A DNA stretch of 64,000 nt. It comes from Acidobacteriaceae bacterium. Its GTDB lineage: Bacteria; Acidobacteriota; Terriglobia; Terriglobales; Acidobacteriaceae. Where the stretch lies: the NCBI GenBank assembly GCA_003134655.1, contig PLBY01000035.1:66743-130742 (forward strand), in the 5' to 3' direction. The stretch's first letter is position 1. Each line of letters opens with the position of its first letter. The position numbers were made by a program, and so were the translations under genes. Shown one piece after another: positions 1 through 8,781 of the stretch. A model generated the notes under the pieces. The model saw only the letters and a list, made by a program, of their open reading frames with translations. It searched no databases and was not told where the DNA came from.

Positions 1-1007
1 ATCTCGACCGTGTTCAGCCGGAACAACAAGTCTTCTCGAAACTGTCCAGAAGCGCAGGCCGCACGCAGGTCGGCATTCGTGGCCGACACGACTCGTACGT
101 CAACGCGGACTGCACGGGACGCGCCGACGCGCTCGATCTCACCGGCCTCCAACACTCGCAGCAACTTGGCCTGCTGGCGAATGGGTATGTTTCCTATTTC
201 GTCGAGGAAGATAGTGCCGCCATCGGCGAGTTCAAAGCGGCCGATGCGGTCGGAGCGGGCATCGGTGAAGGCGCCTTTGACATGTCCGAAGAGTTCGCTC
301 TCGAAGAGCCCTTCCGGCACAGCGCCCGTGTTTACCGAGACCATGAGGCGCTGCGCGCGCCGAGAGACGGCGTGCAGCGTCCGCGCCACAACTTCTTTTC
401 CTGTGCCATGCTCACCCGTAATCAGAACATTCGCATCGGAAGGCCCGACGCGGGTGATGGCCTCGAGGACGGGTTGCATGAGCTGTGCCGTGGCAATGAA
501 CTCGGGACGTCCCTCGGCCTGCAGCAGGCGATTTTGGGCGGCAAGGCGCTCGGCACGCTGCAACGCCTTGCGGAGATCAACTTGCGCCCGCAGGATCGTC
601 AGCAACCGCTCGTTCTCCCAAGGCTTCTGGATGAAATCCCGCGCCCCACGACGCATGGCTTCGACTGCCAGCTCGATGTTGGCCCAGGCGGTCATCACAA
701 TGACGGGGATTGAATTGTCGAGGGCAACGATCTCAGAAAGGAGGTCGAGCCCCTCCTGGCCAGAGGTTGTATCCCGCGTGTAGTTCAAGTCGATGAGCAG
801 AGCATCATAGGTGCCCGTGGCGAGCGCATCGCGAACCAGCGCCGGGGATCTCGCGGTCTCGACTTCGTATCCCTGGGGGCGCAGAAGAAGTTCCAGAGCC
901 TCCAGAACATGCTGCTGATCGTCGGCTGCCAAGATTCGAGGTCGCTCGAAGCTGCCCTTCGCCGGGGTAGCGGCGGAATGGGCTCCGGGTTTGGTGGAAG
1001 TCGGCAT
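1..1007 (-). CDS. Sigma54-dependent response regulator, NtrC family (3' end off the window)
   Basis: The gene is read from the reverse complement, starts at ATG 1005-1007 and stays open to the window edge (335 complete codons), so the end of the AAA+ domain and the DNA-binding domain are missing. The receiver domain (about residues 22-140) has the acidic pair D29-D30, phospho-acceptor D73, T106 and K128. The AAA+ sigma54-activation domain follows, with Walker A GEHGTGKE (198-205), ESELFGH, and Walker B GTIFLDE (264-270). The sigma54-contact loop reads GAFTDA (245-250) instead of the usual GAFTGA. It lies 7 bp after the outer membrane channel gene on the same strand, so it looks like the last visible gene of the exporter operon. 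A partner histidine kinase would be expected beyond the left edge. Family assignment is firm; control of this operon is inference. Confidence 0.93.
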   Translation of the reverse strand, partial: MPTSTKPGAHSAATPAKGSFERPRILAADDQQHVLEALELLLRPQGYEVETARSPALVRDALATGTYDALLIDLNYTRDTTSGQEGLDLLSEIVALDNSIPVIVMTAWANIELAVEAMRRGARDFIQKPWENERLLTILRAQVDLRKALQRAERLAAQNRLLQAEGRPEFIATAQLMQPVLEAITRVGPSDANVLITGEHGTGKEVVARTLHAVSRRAQRLMVSVNTGAVPEGLFESELFGHVKGAFTDARSDRIGRFELADGGTIFLDEIGNIPIRQQAKLLRVLEAGEIERVGASRAVRVDVRVVSATNADLRAACASGQFREDLLFRLNTVE

Positions 1008-1014
1008 GGTCCTC

Positions 1015-2985
1015 TTACGGGGTCGCGGCGCTGATGGTATCACCAACCGTGCCGTTCACCGCGTTTTGAAGCTGGATTCCATTATGTTCCAAAGTCGCAC
1101 CCGTTGCCCGATCCAGTTCAACTTTTGCTTTCGCGAAGACGGTCATCGCGGTGACCAGATCCAGCTCGGCCAGGGAGAGATCTCGTTGGGCAGAGAGCGT
1201 CTGATAGCTGGATCCTGCTCCCAAGTCCTGCTCTTTCTTAGTGATGTCGAAGGTGCGCTGTGCGACATCGCGGGCTTTGCGGGCAGCTTGAACGCGTGCT
1301 CCGGTTTGCTCGACCGAATACTGCGCGTTACGCACCTCGATGCGAACCTGCTTCTTCAGTTGCTCCAGGCGCAGCTCTGCCTGTCGGTACTCCAACTCGG
1401 ATCGATATTGATCGGCTTTTGCCACTCGATTCCGGAGCGGAATGTTCAAGTTCAGTCCTACGTAATAATCAGGAGAAGAATTGTTGAACGTGTTGCTCAG
1501 GGCGCCTCCAAAGTCGACCGGCACACTGGAAGTGCAGCCCTGGCATAGAGGGTTTAGCGGCCCTGCCAATCCGGAACCTCCATAGAAGCCAATCAATGAA
1601 AGCGACGGCAAGAGAGCATTGCGCGCTGCGCGGCGGCTGATCTGACGGTTGACCAGATCGACGTCGGATTCGGCTAGTTCCGTCCGATCACGCAATGCCT
1701 TAGAGATCAAATCCTGAATTGATTGGCTGGGTTGGACCTGCTCAGCTTGCATTCGGTCCGTAGGAATGACGGGCATGGCTTCCAGAACCGGATCATCCAG
1801 GCTGCGGGTAACGGCGTTCTTGATGAGAGTCTCCTGTAGTTGAAGACTGGTGCGAGCCACGGTCAATTCTTGATCGCGCTTGGAAACTTCCGCTTCGGCA
1901 CGCAGGACGTCCATTTCCGGAATGCTTTCCAGCTTCAACTGCTTCCTGGCATTGTCCAGGCTTTGCATGGCGAACCCGGAAGACTTCTCGTTGACCTGCG
2001 TCTGCTCGTAAGCGCTGACGAGGTCCCAATAGATATTCTCGATCTGGGTCACGGTGGCGATCACCTGGTCTTTGAAAGCGATGTCCGAGATCTTCTTGTT
2101 GTTGATGGCTATGCGTAAATACCGCAAGTTCGGACCAAAACCGAATCCAGCGAGAAGTTCCTGCTGAACCACGACGCGATACTGCGAGTTCAAACTCGGG
2201 GATAGGTTCGTGAAAATACTATTGGTGGTCTGGCGAGCGTTGTTGAAACTGAAGGAGACACTCGTCCCCGTAGCAAAGGCTTGCGAGTAGTTGACGCTAA
2301 ACTGCCCGGTATTGGTCTGCAATGTGGGTACGCCGTTGAGCGTCAGATTCGAAAGCGGAAGTGTCTGATGTTCTTCTCCTCCATTCGCGCTGATGAACGG
2401 ATCGTAGGAAGACACGGCGGTTCCGGCGCCCAGCGTCGACTGAACCAATCCCGACGCGCCCGCTCCGGCTCCGCCAGCACCGCCCGTCGTGCCGCCAGCG
2501 CCCGCGCCCGGAGCTCCGGTGCCAAAGCCACCGACTCCGCCGCCGGGCGTTCCCTGGACCACTCCAGTGTTTACGCCGCGAAAAAACCCGCCAGCTTGCG
2601 TGCGCAGGATGTCTGTGTTCGCGATCGGAAGATTGTAACGGGCAATCGCCAGGTCCAGATTATTTTCAAGCGCAAGATCAATCGCATTCTTCAGCGAGAG
2701 ATAGAGCTTCCCATCCCGGACTAGGCGATCGATACGCGGTGAGTTCGCCAGCACCGGCTCGAGAACGTAGTCTGGCGAATAGGCATTCAGCGGGTTGTGC
2801 GACTTCGGCATGTCAAAGCGAACGGGAAGGTTGCTTGAGGAAACAGCGGTCTGGGCGGCAGCATCCTGCTGCGGAGTAGGCGCCGCAGGGCTGGAAGTCT
2901 GCGCCGGCAGCGTCGACGCCAGCATCGCATAAATGCAAATGACGGTAGTTCCCCGTTTCAAGAAAGTGGACCCGGAAACATTCAC
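1015..2985 (-). CDS. TolC-family outer membrane efflux channel
   Basis: The 656-residue protein starts with an N-terminal export signal (basic start, then a hydrophobic stretch ending around TLPAQT, residue 29). It shows the two-part outer membrane efflux protein pattern: long amphipathic helices, a conserved [18 protein letters not shown] region near 110, and a second repeat with NIPLRNR and long coiled helices up to about 630. It is longer than typical TolC (about 470-490) because of extra N-terminal sequence and a Gly/Ala-rich insert at about 135-190. Its start overlaps the end of the upstream ATPase gene by 4 bp (ATGA), so the two are probably translationally coupled. With the adaptor, ATPases and permeases of the same operon it would form the outer membrane exit of a MacAB-TolC-like exporter. 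The transported substrate cannot be told from the sequence. Confidence 0.9.
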   Translation of the reverse strand: MNVSGSTFLKRGTTVICIYAMLASTLPAQTSSPAAPTPQQDAAAQTAVSSSNLPVRFDMPKSHNPLNAYSPDYVLEPVLANSPRIDRLVRDGKLYLSLKNAIDLALENNLDLAIARYNLPIANTDILRTQAGGFFRGVNTGVVQGTPGGGVGGFGTGAPGAGAGGTTGGAGGAGAGASGLVQSTLGAGTAVSSYDPFISANGGEEHQTLPLSNLTLNGVPTLQTNTGQFSVNYSQAFATGTSVSFSFNNARQTTNSIFTNLSPSLNSQYRVVVQQELLAGFGFGPNLRYLRIAINNKKISDIAFKDQVIATVTQIENIYWDLVSAYEQTQVNEKSSGFAMQSLDNARKQLKLESIPEMDVLRAEAEVSKRDQELTVARTSLQLQETLIKNAVTRSLDDPVLEAMPVIPTDRMQAEQVQPSQSIQDLISKALRDRTELAESDVDLVNRQISRRAARNALLPSLSLIGFYGGSGLAGPLNPLCQGCTSSVPVDFGGALSNTFNNSSPDYYVGLNLNIPLRNRVAKADQYRSELEYRQAELRLEQLKKQVRIEVRNAQYSVEQTGARVQAARKARDVAQRTFDITKKEQDLGAGSSYQTLSAQRDLSLAELDLVTAMTVFAKAKVELDRATGATLEHNGIQLQNAVNGTVGDTISAATP

Positions 2986-3692
2986 GATGCGCTAACCTCC
3001 GCTGGCTGAGCGAGTGATGGATTGGCTGTGTCCCCTACGAGCCATCCGTCCCGCAGTTGAATGGTGCGACTTCCGTAAGCTGCGTTCGCTTCCGAGTGCG
3101 TGACCTGTACGATCGTGGTTCCCTGCTCATTCAGGCCGCGGAAAAGTTCCATGATCTCCTTGGCCTGGAGCGAATGTAGGTTGCCCGTGGGCTCGTCAGC
3201 CAGCAGAAGCGGAGGTTTGTGGATCACGGCTCGAGCGATGCCCACGAGTTGCTGCTGTCCTCCCGAGAGTTGGCTCGGATAGAGATCCTTCTTGGCCACG
3301 ATCTGGAAGCGATCAAGCGTGTCGGCCACCAGGCTCTGCCGCTGGTTGCGCGGAATGTCTTTGTAGGAGAGCGGAAGATCGATGTTCTCCTGTACGGTGA
3401 GGTCGTCGAGTAGGTGGTAGCTCTGGAAAACCATCCCGACATTCTTCTTAGCGAGTTCGGCCCGCTGCTTTCGTTTCAGCTCATGAACGCCTTGCTCTTT
3501 AAACCAGTATTCGCCTTCCCACTGGTCGTCAAGAAGCGCCAGCACGTTGAGGAGCGATGACTTCCCTGCTCCGGATGGCCCCATCACAGTGATGAACTCT
3601 CCTTCGCGAATGTCGAGGTTCACGCGGCGAAGCACCCAGGTTCGTCCGGCGCCAGTTTTGTAGCTGCGGTCTATGTTTTTCAGTTGGATCAT
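2982..3692 (-). CDS. ABC transporter ATPase, MacB/LolD type (second copy, altered D-loop)
   Basis: A 236-residue stand-alone nucleotide-binding domain. Visible motifs: Walker A GPSGAGKS (38-45), Q-loop Q90, signature LSGGQQQ (142-148), Walker B LLLADE (162-167) with catalytic E167, and H-loop H199. Two places depart from the family: the residue after the signature is L149 where Arg is usual, and the D-loop reads GNLHS (H173) where GNLDS is usual. The other ATPase of the operon is canonical at both. The gene lies 28 bp after the last permease and overlaps the channel gene by 4 bp. It probably powers the permeases together with the canonical ATPase; pairing of the two as a heterodimer is inference. 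Confidence 0.93.
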   Translation of the reverse strand: MIQLKNIDRSYKTGAGRTWVLRRVNLDIREGEFITVMGPSGAGKSSLLNVLALLDDQWEGEYWFKEQGVHELKRKQRAELAKKNVGMVFQSYHLLDDLTVQENIDLPLSYKDIPRNQRQSLVADTLDRFQIVAKKDLYPSQLSGGQQQLVGIARAVIHKPPLLLADEPTGNLHSLQAKEIMELFRGLNEQGTTIVQVTHSEANAAYGSRTIQLRDGWLVGDTANPSLAQPAEVSAS

Positions 3693-3720
3693 TTCACTCT
3701 CGTTTCATCAGTCTGGATTT

Positions 3721-6156
3721 CTATTCGTAGCGCAGTGCAACCATGGGATCAACCTTTGCAGCTCGCCGCGCGGGAATGTAGCTAGCGAACAGGGCAACAG
3801 TAATCAGTGCGATTGGAACGCAGAGGAACGTCAGAGGATCCGTCGGACCCACGCCAAACAGCAAGCTGGCCATGAGCCGCGTCAGAAGAAAGGCGGCGGC
3901 CAAGCCAATGAGAGCCCCAGCGCAAGCCAGGAGCGCTCCGTTCTTGACGACCATGCCGAGGATCGCGGTGCGATCCGCGCCCAAGGCGATCCGAATGCCC
4001 ATCTCTCGGGTCCGTTGAACCACGGTGTACGAAATCACTCCGTAAAGTCCCACTGCCGTGAGCAAGAATGCCAGGACCCCGAAGGTCCCGAGCAGGAAAG
4101 TTTCAAAGCGCGTTCCGACGATGGAATCGTCCACGTACTCATCCAGAGTCTTTACGTGCAACAGTGGGAGGGCGTCGTCCAGGGACTGAACCTCACTTGT
4201 CAGCATGGACACCATGCTCGCGGGGGCGATTTCCGTGCGCACGACCACCGACATGGGAGCGAACGGCAATTGGGCATAAGAAACATAGGATTCTGGAATG
4301 GTGGGAGCACCCATCCCTTCGGCTTTTACGTCCCCGACTACACCCACGACGACGCGCATCGGTGCCTCACCGGGTCCACTCGAGATGTTAGGCCTGATCC
4401 GCCGACCAATCGGATCCTCTCCCGGGAAGACCTGCCGCGCAAGCTTCTGGCTAATGATGACGACCGGTATCGCTCCGACGACGTCGTCCTGAGCGTTGAA
4501 TGCGCGGCCGCTCAAGAGCGGGATGCCCAAGGTGCGGAAATAATCGCGATCAATGATGTGGAACGTTGTAACGGGATACTCCGAATGCTTCATAGGACGG
4601 CCCTCAACTTCTAACGTCGTTTTGACGTCGTCCGCCGAGAGAGGAAGCGGGAACGCGGCACTCGCGGAACGCACACCGGCAGTGGTGCGAACCCGCTCCA
4701 ACAGGCTGCGATAGAAGGCGACTCTTTGAGGGTGTCCATAACGGTCGGGCAGGTCGAGTCCGAAGGTGATGACGTGATCCTTGGCAAAGCCGGGATCGAC
4801 TCTTCCCAAACCCATAAGGCTTCGCAGCAATAGACCCGAGCCAACCAGCAGGATCATAGCAAGAGCGGTTTCCGTGATGATCAACGCAGACCGCAGGCGG
4901 CTGCGCGTCTGAGTCTCCGTACCGCTCCGGCCGCCTTCTTTCAGCGAAGCAGCTAATTCGGGCTTGGCCGCCTGCAGAGCCGGAACTAGGCCAAATAGAA
5001 CGCTGGTCAAGACCGCAACCAATGCGGTGAAGATCAGAACCTGCAGGTTGATGCCGCTCTCTGTAATTCTTGGCAGATCTCCCGGAGCGAGCGCCATCAG
5101 CAACTTGATTCCCCAAGCGGCCAACCCGAGTCCGGCCGCGACACCCGCGGTCGCGAGCAAAGCGCTTTCTGCCAGCAACTGCCGAACGATCATCCAACGC
5201 GTCGCCCCCAGCGCCGTTCGCACGCTGATCTCTTTATGCCGGGTCGTGGCTCTGGCCAGCAACAAATTCGACAGATTCGCGCAGGCAATGAGCAGAACCA
5301 GGCCGACGGCTCCGAGGAGAATAAACAAGCCTTGGCGCATGTCACCCACCACAGCATCGGCTTCCAGAACAAGGCGGATACCTTTGGGCCGGTTTTCCGG
5401 ATACTGCCGATTGAGGCCGTCCTGAATTCCCGCCATTTCGGTCTGCGCCGTTTCGACCGTGACCTGAGGCTTCACGCGAGCGATGACATCCAGGTATCCA
5501 GCTCCGCGCTGGGAGGTCATCGGAGTTGGGCCCTCGGCATCGAGAGCAATTGTGGTCCAGAATTCCACCGGCGTGCGCTGCACCGGAAACTGAAACCCCG
5601 GGGACATCACGCCCACGACGGGGAAAGTCTTGCCGTCCAAACTGAGGCTCTGGCCAACGATTCTCGGATCGGATCCGAAGCGGTTTTGCCAAAGACTGTG
5701 ACTCAAGATGATGGGCAAGCCAGTGCCGATGGGCTGGTCTTCCTCGGGGACAAAATCTCTGCCGATGACAGGAGGAACGCCGAGCAGGGAGAACATATTG
5801 GCGGAAACAACAGCGCCGGTCAGATGAGCAGGCTCGCCTTGGCCTGTAAGCGTGAAATCGTCTTCCCGGAATACGGAAAGACCGTCAAAAACATGGTTAC
5901 GTGCTCGCCAATCCAAAAACGTGGGATAGGACACTCCAATATCGTCCCGCCGGCCAGGTTCTGTGGGCTTCACCACGACCAGGCGGCTGGGGGCACGGAA
6001 CGGAAGTGGGCGCAGCAGGACCGCATCAATCACGCTGAAGATTGCAGTGTTCGCACCTAATCCGAGGGCGAGCGTCAAGACCGCGACGGCGGTGAATCCC
6101 AGATTCTTGCGTAATTGGCGCAGCGCGTAACGAAAATCCTGAAACAGTACATTCAT
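3721..6156 (-). CDS. ADOP-type duplicated MacB/FtsX permease, array copy 8
   Basis: An 811-residue permease from ATG 6156 ([18 protein letters not shown]). The open frame continues 31 codons further upstream, but the start at 6156 aligns with all sister copies. Architecture: TM helix at about 20-45, MacB-like periplasmic domain, three-helix FtsX block (about 285-420), then a second TM, periplasmic domain and FtsX block. The cytoplasmic coupling motifs KEISVRTALGA and REMGIRIALGA are present in the two modules. It ends in DPMVALRYE, shared with all sisters. It is the last permease before the second ATPase. The 99 bp separating it from copy 7 is the only loose junction in the array. Substrate unknown. 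Confidence 0.92.
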   Translation of the reverse strand: MNVLFQDFRYALRQLRKNLGFTAVAVLTLALGLGANTAIFSVIDAVLLRPLPFRAPSRLVVVKPTEPGRRDDIGVSYPTFLDWRARNHVFDGLSVFREDDFTLTGQGEPAHLTGAVVSANMFSLLGVPPVIGRDFVPEEDQPIGTGLPIILSHSLWQNRFGSDPRIVGQSLSLDGKTFPVVGVMSPGFQFPVQRTPVEFWTTIALDAEGPTPMTSQRGAGYLDVIARVKPQVTVETAQTEMAGIQDGLNRQYPENRPKGIRLVLEADAVVGDMRQGLFILLGAVGLVLLIACANLSNLLLARATTRHKEISVRTALGATRWMIVRQLLAESALLATAGVAAGLGLAAWGIKLLMALAPGDLPRITESGINLQVLIFTALVAVLTSVLFGLVPALQAAKPELAASLKEGGRSGTETQTRSRLRSALIITETALAMILLVGSGLLLRSLMGLGRVDPGFAKDHVITFGLDLPDRYGHPQRVAFYRSLLERVRTTAGVRSASAAFPLPLSADDVKTTLEVEGRPMKHSEYPVTTFHIIDRDYFRTLGIPLLSGRAFNAQDDVVGAIPVVIISQKLARQVFPGEDPIGRRIRPNISSGPGEAPMRVVVGVVGDVKAEGMGAPTIPESYVSYAQLPFAPMSVVVRTEIAPASMVSMLTSEVQSLDDALPLLHVKTLDEYVDDSIVGTRFETFLLGTFGVLAFLLTAVGLYGVISYTVVQRTREMGIRIALGADRTAILGMVVKNGALLACAGALIGLAAAFLLTRLMASLLFGVGPTDPLTFLCVPIALITVALFASYIPARRAAKVDPMVALRYE

Positions 6157-6242
6157 AGCGAACTCCACTTTTCTATTCGTAGCGCAACGCCACGCACCGC
6201 AATCTCGGCGCGCCTGCGAATTGAGCGCCAGGAGCGGGTCAT
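6153..6242 (-). CDS. Possible 29-residue basic peptide or remnant ORF between permease copies 7 and 8
   Basis: A short frame starts at ATG 6240-6242 behind a GGGAG sequence (spacing about 9) and ends in a TGA overlapping the ATG of permease copy 8 (ATGA). The predicted peptide is 29 residues with many Arg. Read in another frame, the same DNA ends in codons for VALRYE plus stop at 6173-6193, the terminal codons of every permease in the array, so the segment may be debris of a lost permease copy. It could serve translational coupling. No homology or codon evidence supports a functional peptide. Confidence 0.25.
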   Translation of the reverse strand: MTRSWRSIRRRAEIAVRGVALRIEKWSSL

Positions 6243-6255
6243 CGTTCAAATCTCC

Positions 6256-8769
6256 CTATTCGTAGCGCAGCGCCACCATGGGATCGGTCTTGGCCGCCCG
6301 CCGCGCCGGCAGCAGTGCAGATGCGAGCGCGACCACCGCGACCAACACAGTCACCACGATGAGCGTCAAAGGATCGCTGCTGGAGATGCCGAACAACTGG
6401 CTGCGTGCTGCACGAGTGAGCAGGAGCGAAGCCGGTAATGCGACCGCAATGCTGATCCCAGCGAGCCACAGCACTTCAACCAGTACCATGCGCATCACGG
6501 AAGTGCGGCCGGCGCCGAGAGCAATGCGAATGCCGATCTCGCGAGTCCGCTGCGCCGTCGAATACGCCAAGACACCGTAGAGTCCGACGGCGGCCATGAG
6601 CACAGCGAGCGCCCCGAATGCCGACGCCAGAATCGCGATCGCCCGCTCGGTCGTCAGAATGTCATCGACCTGTTCCTCCATCGTCCGGAAAGTGTCCAGA
6701 ACGAGCTTGGAGTCGAGTGTCTGCATCGCACTCCGGATCGTTCCTTCCGCGCTCTCCGGGGACTGCCAGGTTCGAACGTAAAACGTCATCGCGCCTGGAT
6801 TCGGCTCCTGAAGGTACGGAGTAAACGTGGTGCGCGTGATCTCCTGGCGAACACCAGTATGCTTTGCATCCTTCACGACTCCGATGATTTCAGTGTCGAT
6901 TGCAACCTGACCTCCGCCCTTGCCGTAATAGTGGCCGATCGCCAACTGCGGTTCTCCAAAATAGTGGCGGGCGAAGCTCTCGTTCACCACTGCGACCTTA
7001 TGGGTGGCGTCACGATCCTGGTCGGTAAATTCGCGACCCGCGACCAGTGGCATCCCCATCGTCGAGAAGTAGCCAGGACTGACGCGGGGTGATTCCACAT
7101 TCATGTCCTCATTCTCTTTTTCCGTGTATCCGGCAAGGGTGATGTTGTTCGAGGTGTTGGTGTCCGCCAGTTCTCGATCGGTCGTACCTGCTGCGGATCG
7201 CACTCCCGAAAGCGTCGCCAATGTTTGCAGCACTCGTGCATCGAGATCGCGAGTTTGATCGGGTCGATATCCTGCAAGCGTCGCCTGCACACCGAACGTG
7301 ACAAGATGGTCGGTTTCAAAACCAACATTCAGCGATTTGAGATTGTGTAGTGTACGCACGAACAGGCCCGCGCCGACCAGCACGAGAATGCTCAATCCGA
7401 TTTGGACCGCCACCGAAATGCGCCGGAAACACAGTGGGCCGCCCCCAGCCGTCATCGCCTGCTGCTTGAGCGCGGGCGCCAGATTCGGACGCCAGAACTG
7501 CACCGCAGGAGCGAGACTAAAAATCAGGCTCACCAGCAGTGCCAGGGAAAAATTGAAGAACAAGATCCGCAGATCCGGATGCGACGAAAATGGCAAATCG
7601 CCAGCCGTGCGGCTCCAGATCATATTGATCAGCCACGACGAAATGCGGGGCGCAATCAGGATCCCGAGCGCACCTCCCGCCAGGCCGAGCAACAATCCTT
7701 CCACCAGTAACTGCTGCACCACGCGGGCACGCTTGGCCCCCAAGGCGTAGCGGACAGACATTTCGCGAATGCGTCCGGCGGCCCGAACCAGCAACAGGCT
7801 GCCTACGTTGGCGCAAGCCATCAGCACCACCAGCCCGACCATGCCCATGATGATCACCAGCGGCTCTTGCACGTCGGCGCGCAGAGGAGAGAATCCTTTG
7901 GCTCCGTCGCGAACGAACAGGTGCGACTTGGTCAGGAAACTCTCTTTGAAGTGCTCCGAACTGTGTCCACGCTGTTTCAACTCTTCGGCACGAATGGAGT
8001 ACCAGAGCGGATTGATGCCGGCTTCCGCCTGCTCGCGAGTGAGTCCGGGCTTGAGCTTTCCGATGATGTTAAGCCAGCGTGAGGTACGAAGCAGAAGGTC
8101 ACTAACCTCGGGCTTGATCTCCACTTTCATCGTCATGGGCACAAACACATCAGGCGTGTCGCCCATGACAACACTGTGAAAGCCGGGCGGCGTTACTCCG
8201 AGGACGGTGAAGGGACGGCCGTTGACCAGAACGCTCTGATTCACGACCGCCGGATCCGCGCCAAAGCGGCGTTGCCAGTAACTGAAGCTCAAGACCGCTA
8301 CCGGATTCGCATCAGGCACCACGTCATCGGATGCGACCAAGAGACGGCCCAGGGCAGGCCGCACGCCCAGCACGTTAAAGTAGTTCCCCGAAACCAATTC
8401 GCCGTCGACCAGTTCAGGCTGGTTGTGCCACTGCACCCCCACCGATACCTTGTCGGTGGCGATGAGTCCGCTGAACACCGACTTGCCGTCGCGAAGATCG
8501 CGATACATGGGATACGAGAACGAAAAATCTCCTCCACCGATACGGGAACTGGTGTGTCCGTTGAAACTGCCCAGAGATTGCAGAATCACGAGGCGATCTG
8601 CGTCCTTCACGGGAAGAGTTCGCAATAGCGCTTGGTCGAGCAAGCTGAAGATCGCGGTGTTGGCACCGATGCCGAGCGCAAGCGTAACGATTGCGACCGC
8701 GGCGAAGCCCGGCGCTTTGGCCAGCTGCCGCAACGCGTACCGAACGTCTTGTGTGAATCCAGTCATCAT
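6256..8769 (-). CDS. ADOP-type duplicated MacB/FtsX permease, array copy 7
   Basis: An 837-residue permease beginning MMTGFTQDVRYALRQL; two adjacent ATG codons at 8769 and 8766 could both serve. The ribosome-binding sequence TAGGAG is built from the stop codon of the upstream permease. Same two-module layout as its sisters: TM1 about 20-45, first periplasmic domain, FtsX block with coupling motif REMSVRYALGA, second TM near 440, second periplasmic domain, FtsX block with REIGIRIALGA, and terminal DPMVALRYE. Its first periplasmic domain has a Lys/Arg-rich stretch around 265-285 (HSSEHFKESFLTKSH) not seen in the others. The 12-bp gap to copy 6 supports co-transcription. Confidence 0.92.
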   Translation of the reverse strand: MMTGFTQDVRYALRQLAKAPGFAAVAIVTLALGIGANTAIFSLLDQALLRTLPVKDADRLVILQSLGSFNGHTSSRIGGGDFSFSYPMYRDLRDGKSVFSGLIATDKVSVGVQWHNQPELVDGELVSGNYFNVLGVRPALGRLLVASDDVVPDANPVAVLSFSYWQRRFGADPAVVNQSVLVNGRPFTVLGVTPPGFHSVVMGDTPDVFVPMTMKVEIKPEVSDLLLRTSRWLNIIGKLKPGLTREQAEAGINPLWYSIRAEELKQRGHSSEHFKESFLTKSHLFVRDGAKGFSPLRADVQEPLVIIMGMVGLVVLMACANVGSLLLVRAAGRIREMSVRYALGAKRARVVQQLLVEGLLLGLAGGALGILIAPRISSWLINMIWSRTAGDLPFSSHPDLRILFFNFSLALLVSLIFSLAPAVQFWRPNLAPALKQQAMTAGGGPLCFRRISVAVQIGLSILVLVGAGLFVRTLHNLKSLNVGFETDHLVTFGVQATLAGYRPDQTRDLDARVLQTLATLSGVRSAAGTTDRELADTNTSNNITLAGYTEKENEDMNVESPRVSPGYFSTMGMPLVAGREFTDQDRDATHKVAVVNESFARHYFGEPQLAIGHYYGKGGGQVAIDTEIIGVVKDAKHTGVRQEITRTTFTPYLQEPNPGAMTFYVRTWQSPESAEGTIRSAMQTLDSKLVLDTFRTMEEQVDDILTTERAIAILASAFGALAVLMAAVGLYGVLAYSTAQRTREIGIRIALGAGRTSVMRMVLVEVLWLAGISIAVALPASLLLTRAARSQLFGISSSDPLTLIVVTVLVAVVALASALLPARRAAKTDPMVALRYE

Positions 8770-8781
8770 GTGTCTTATCTC

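Noticed and set aside
10..783. Plus-strand ORFs of 257 and 143 codons at the left edge
   Set aside because: The minus strand here encodes an uninterrupted NtrC-family regulator with all motifs; the plus-strand frames are its shadows.
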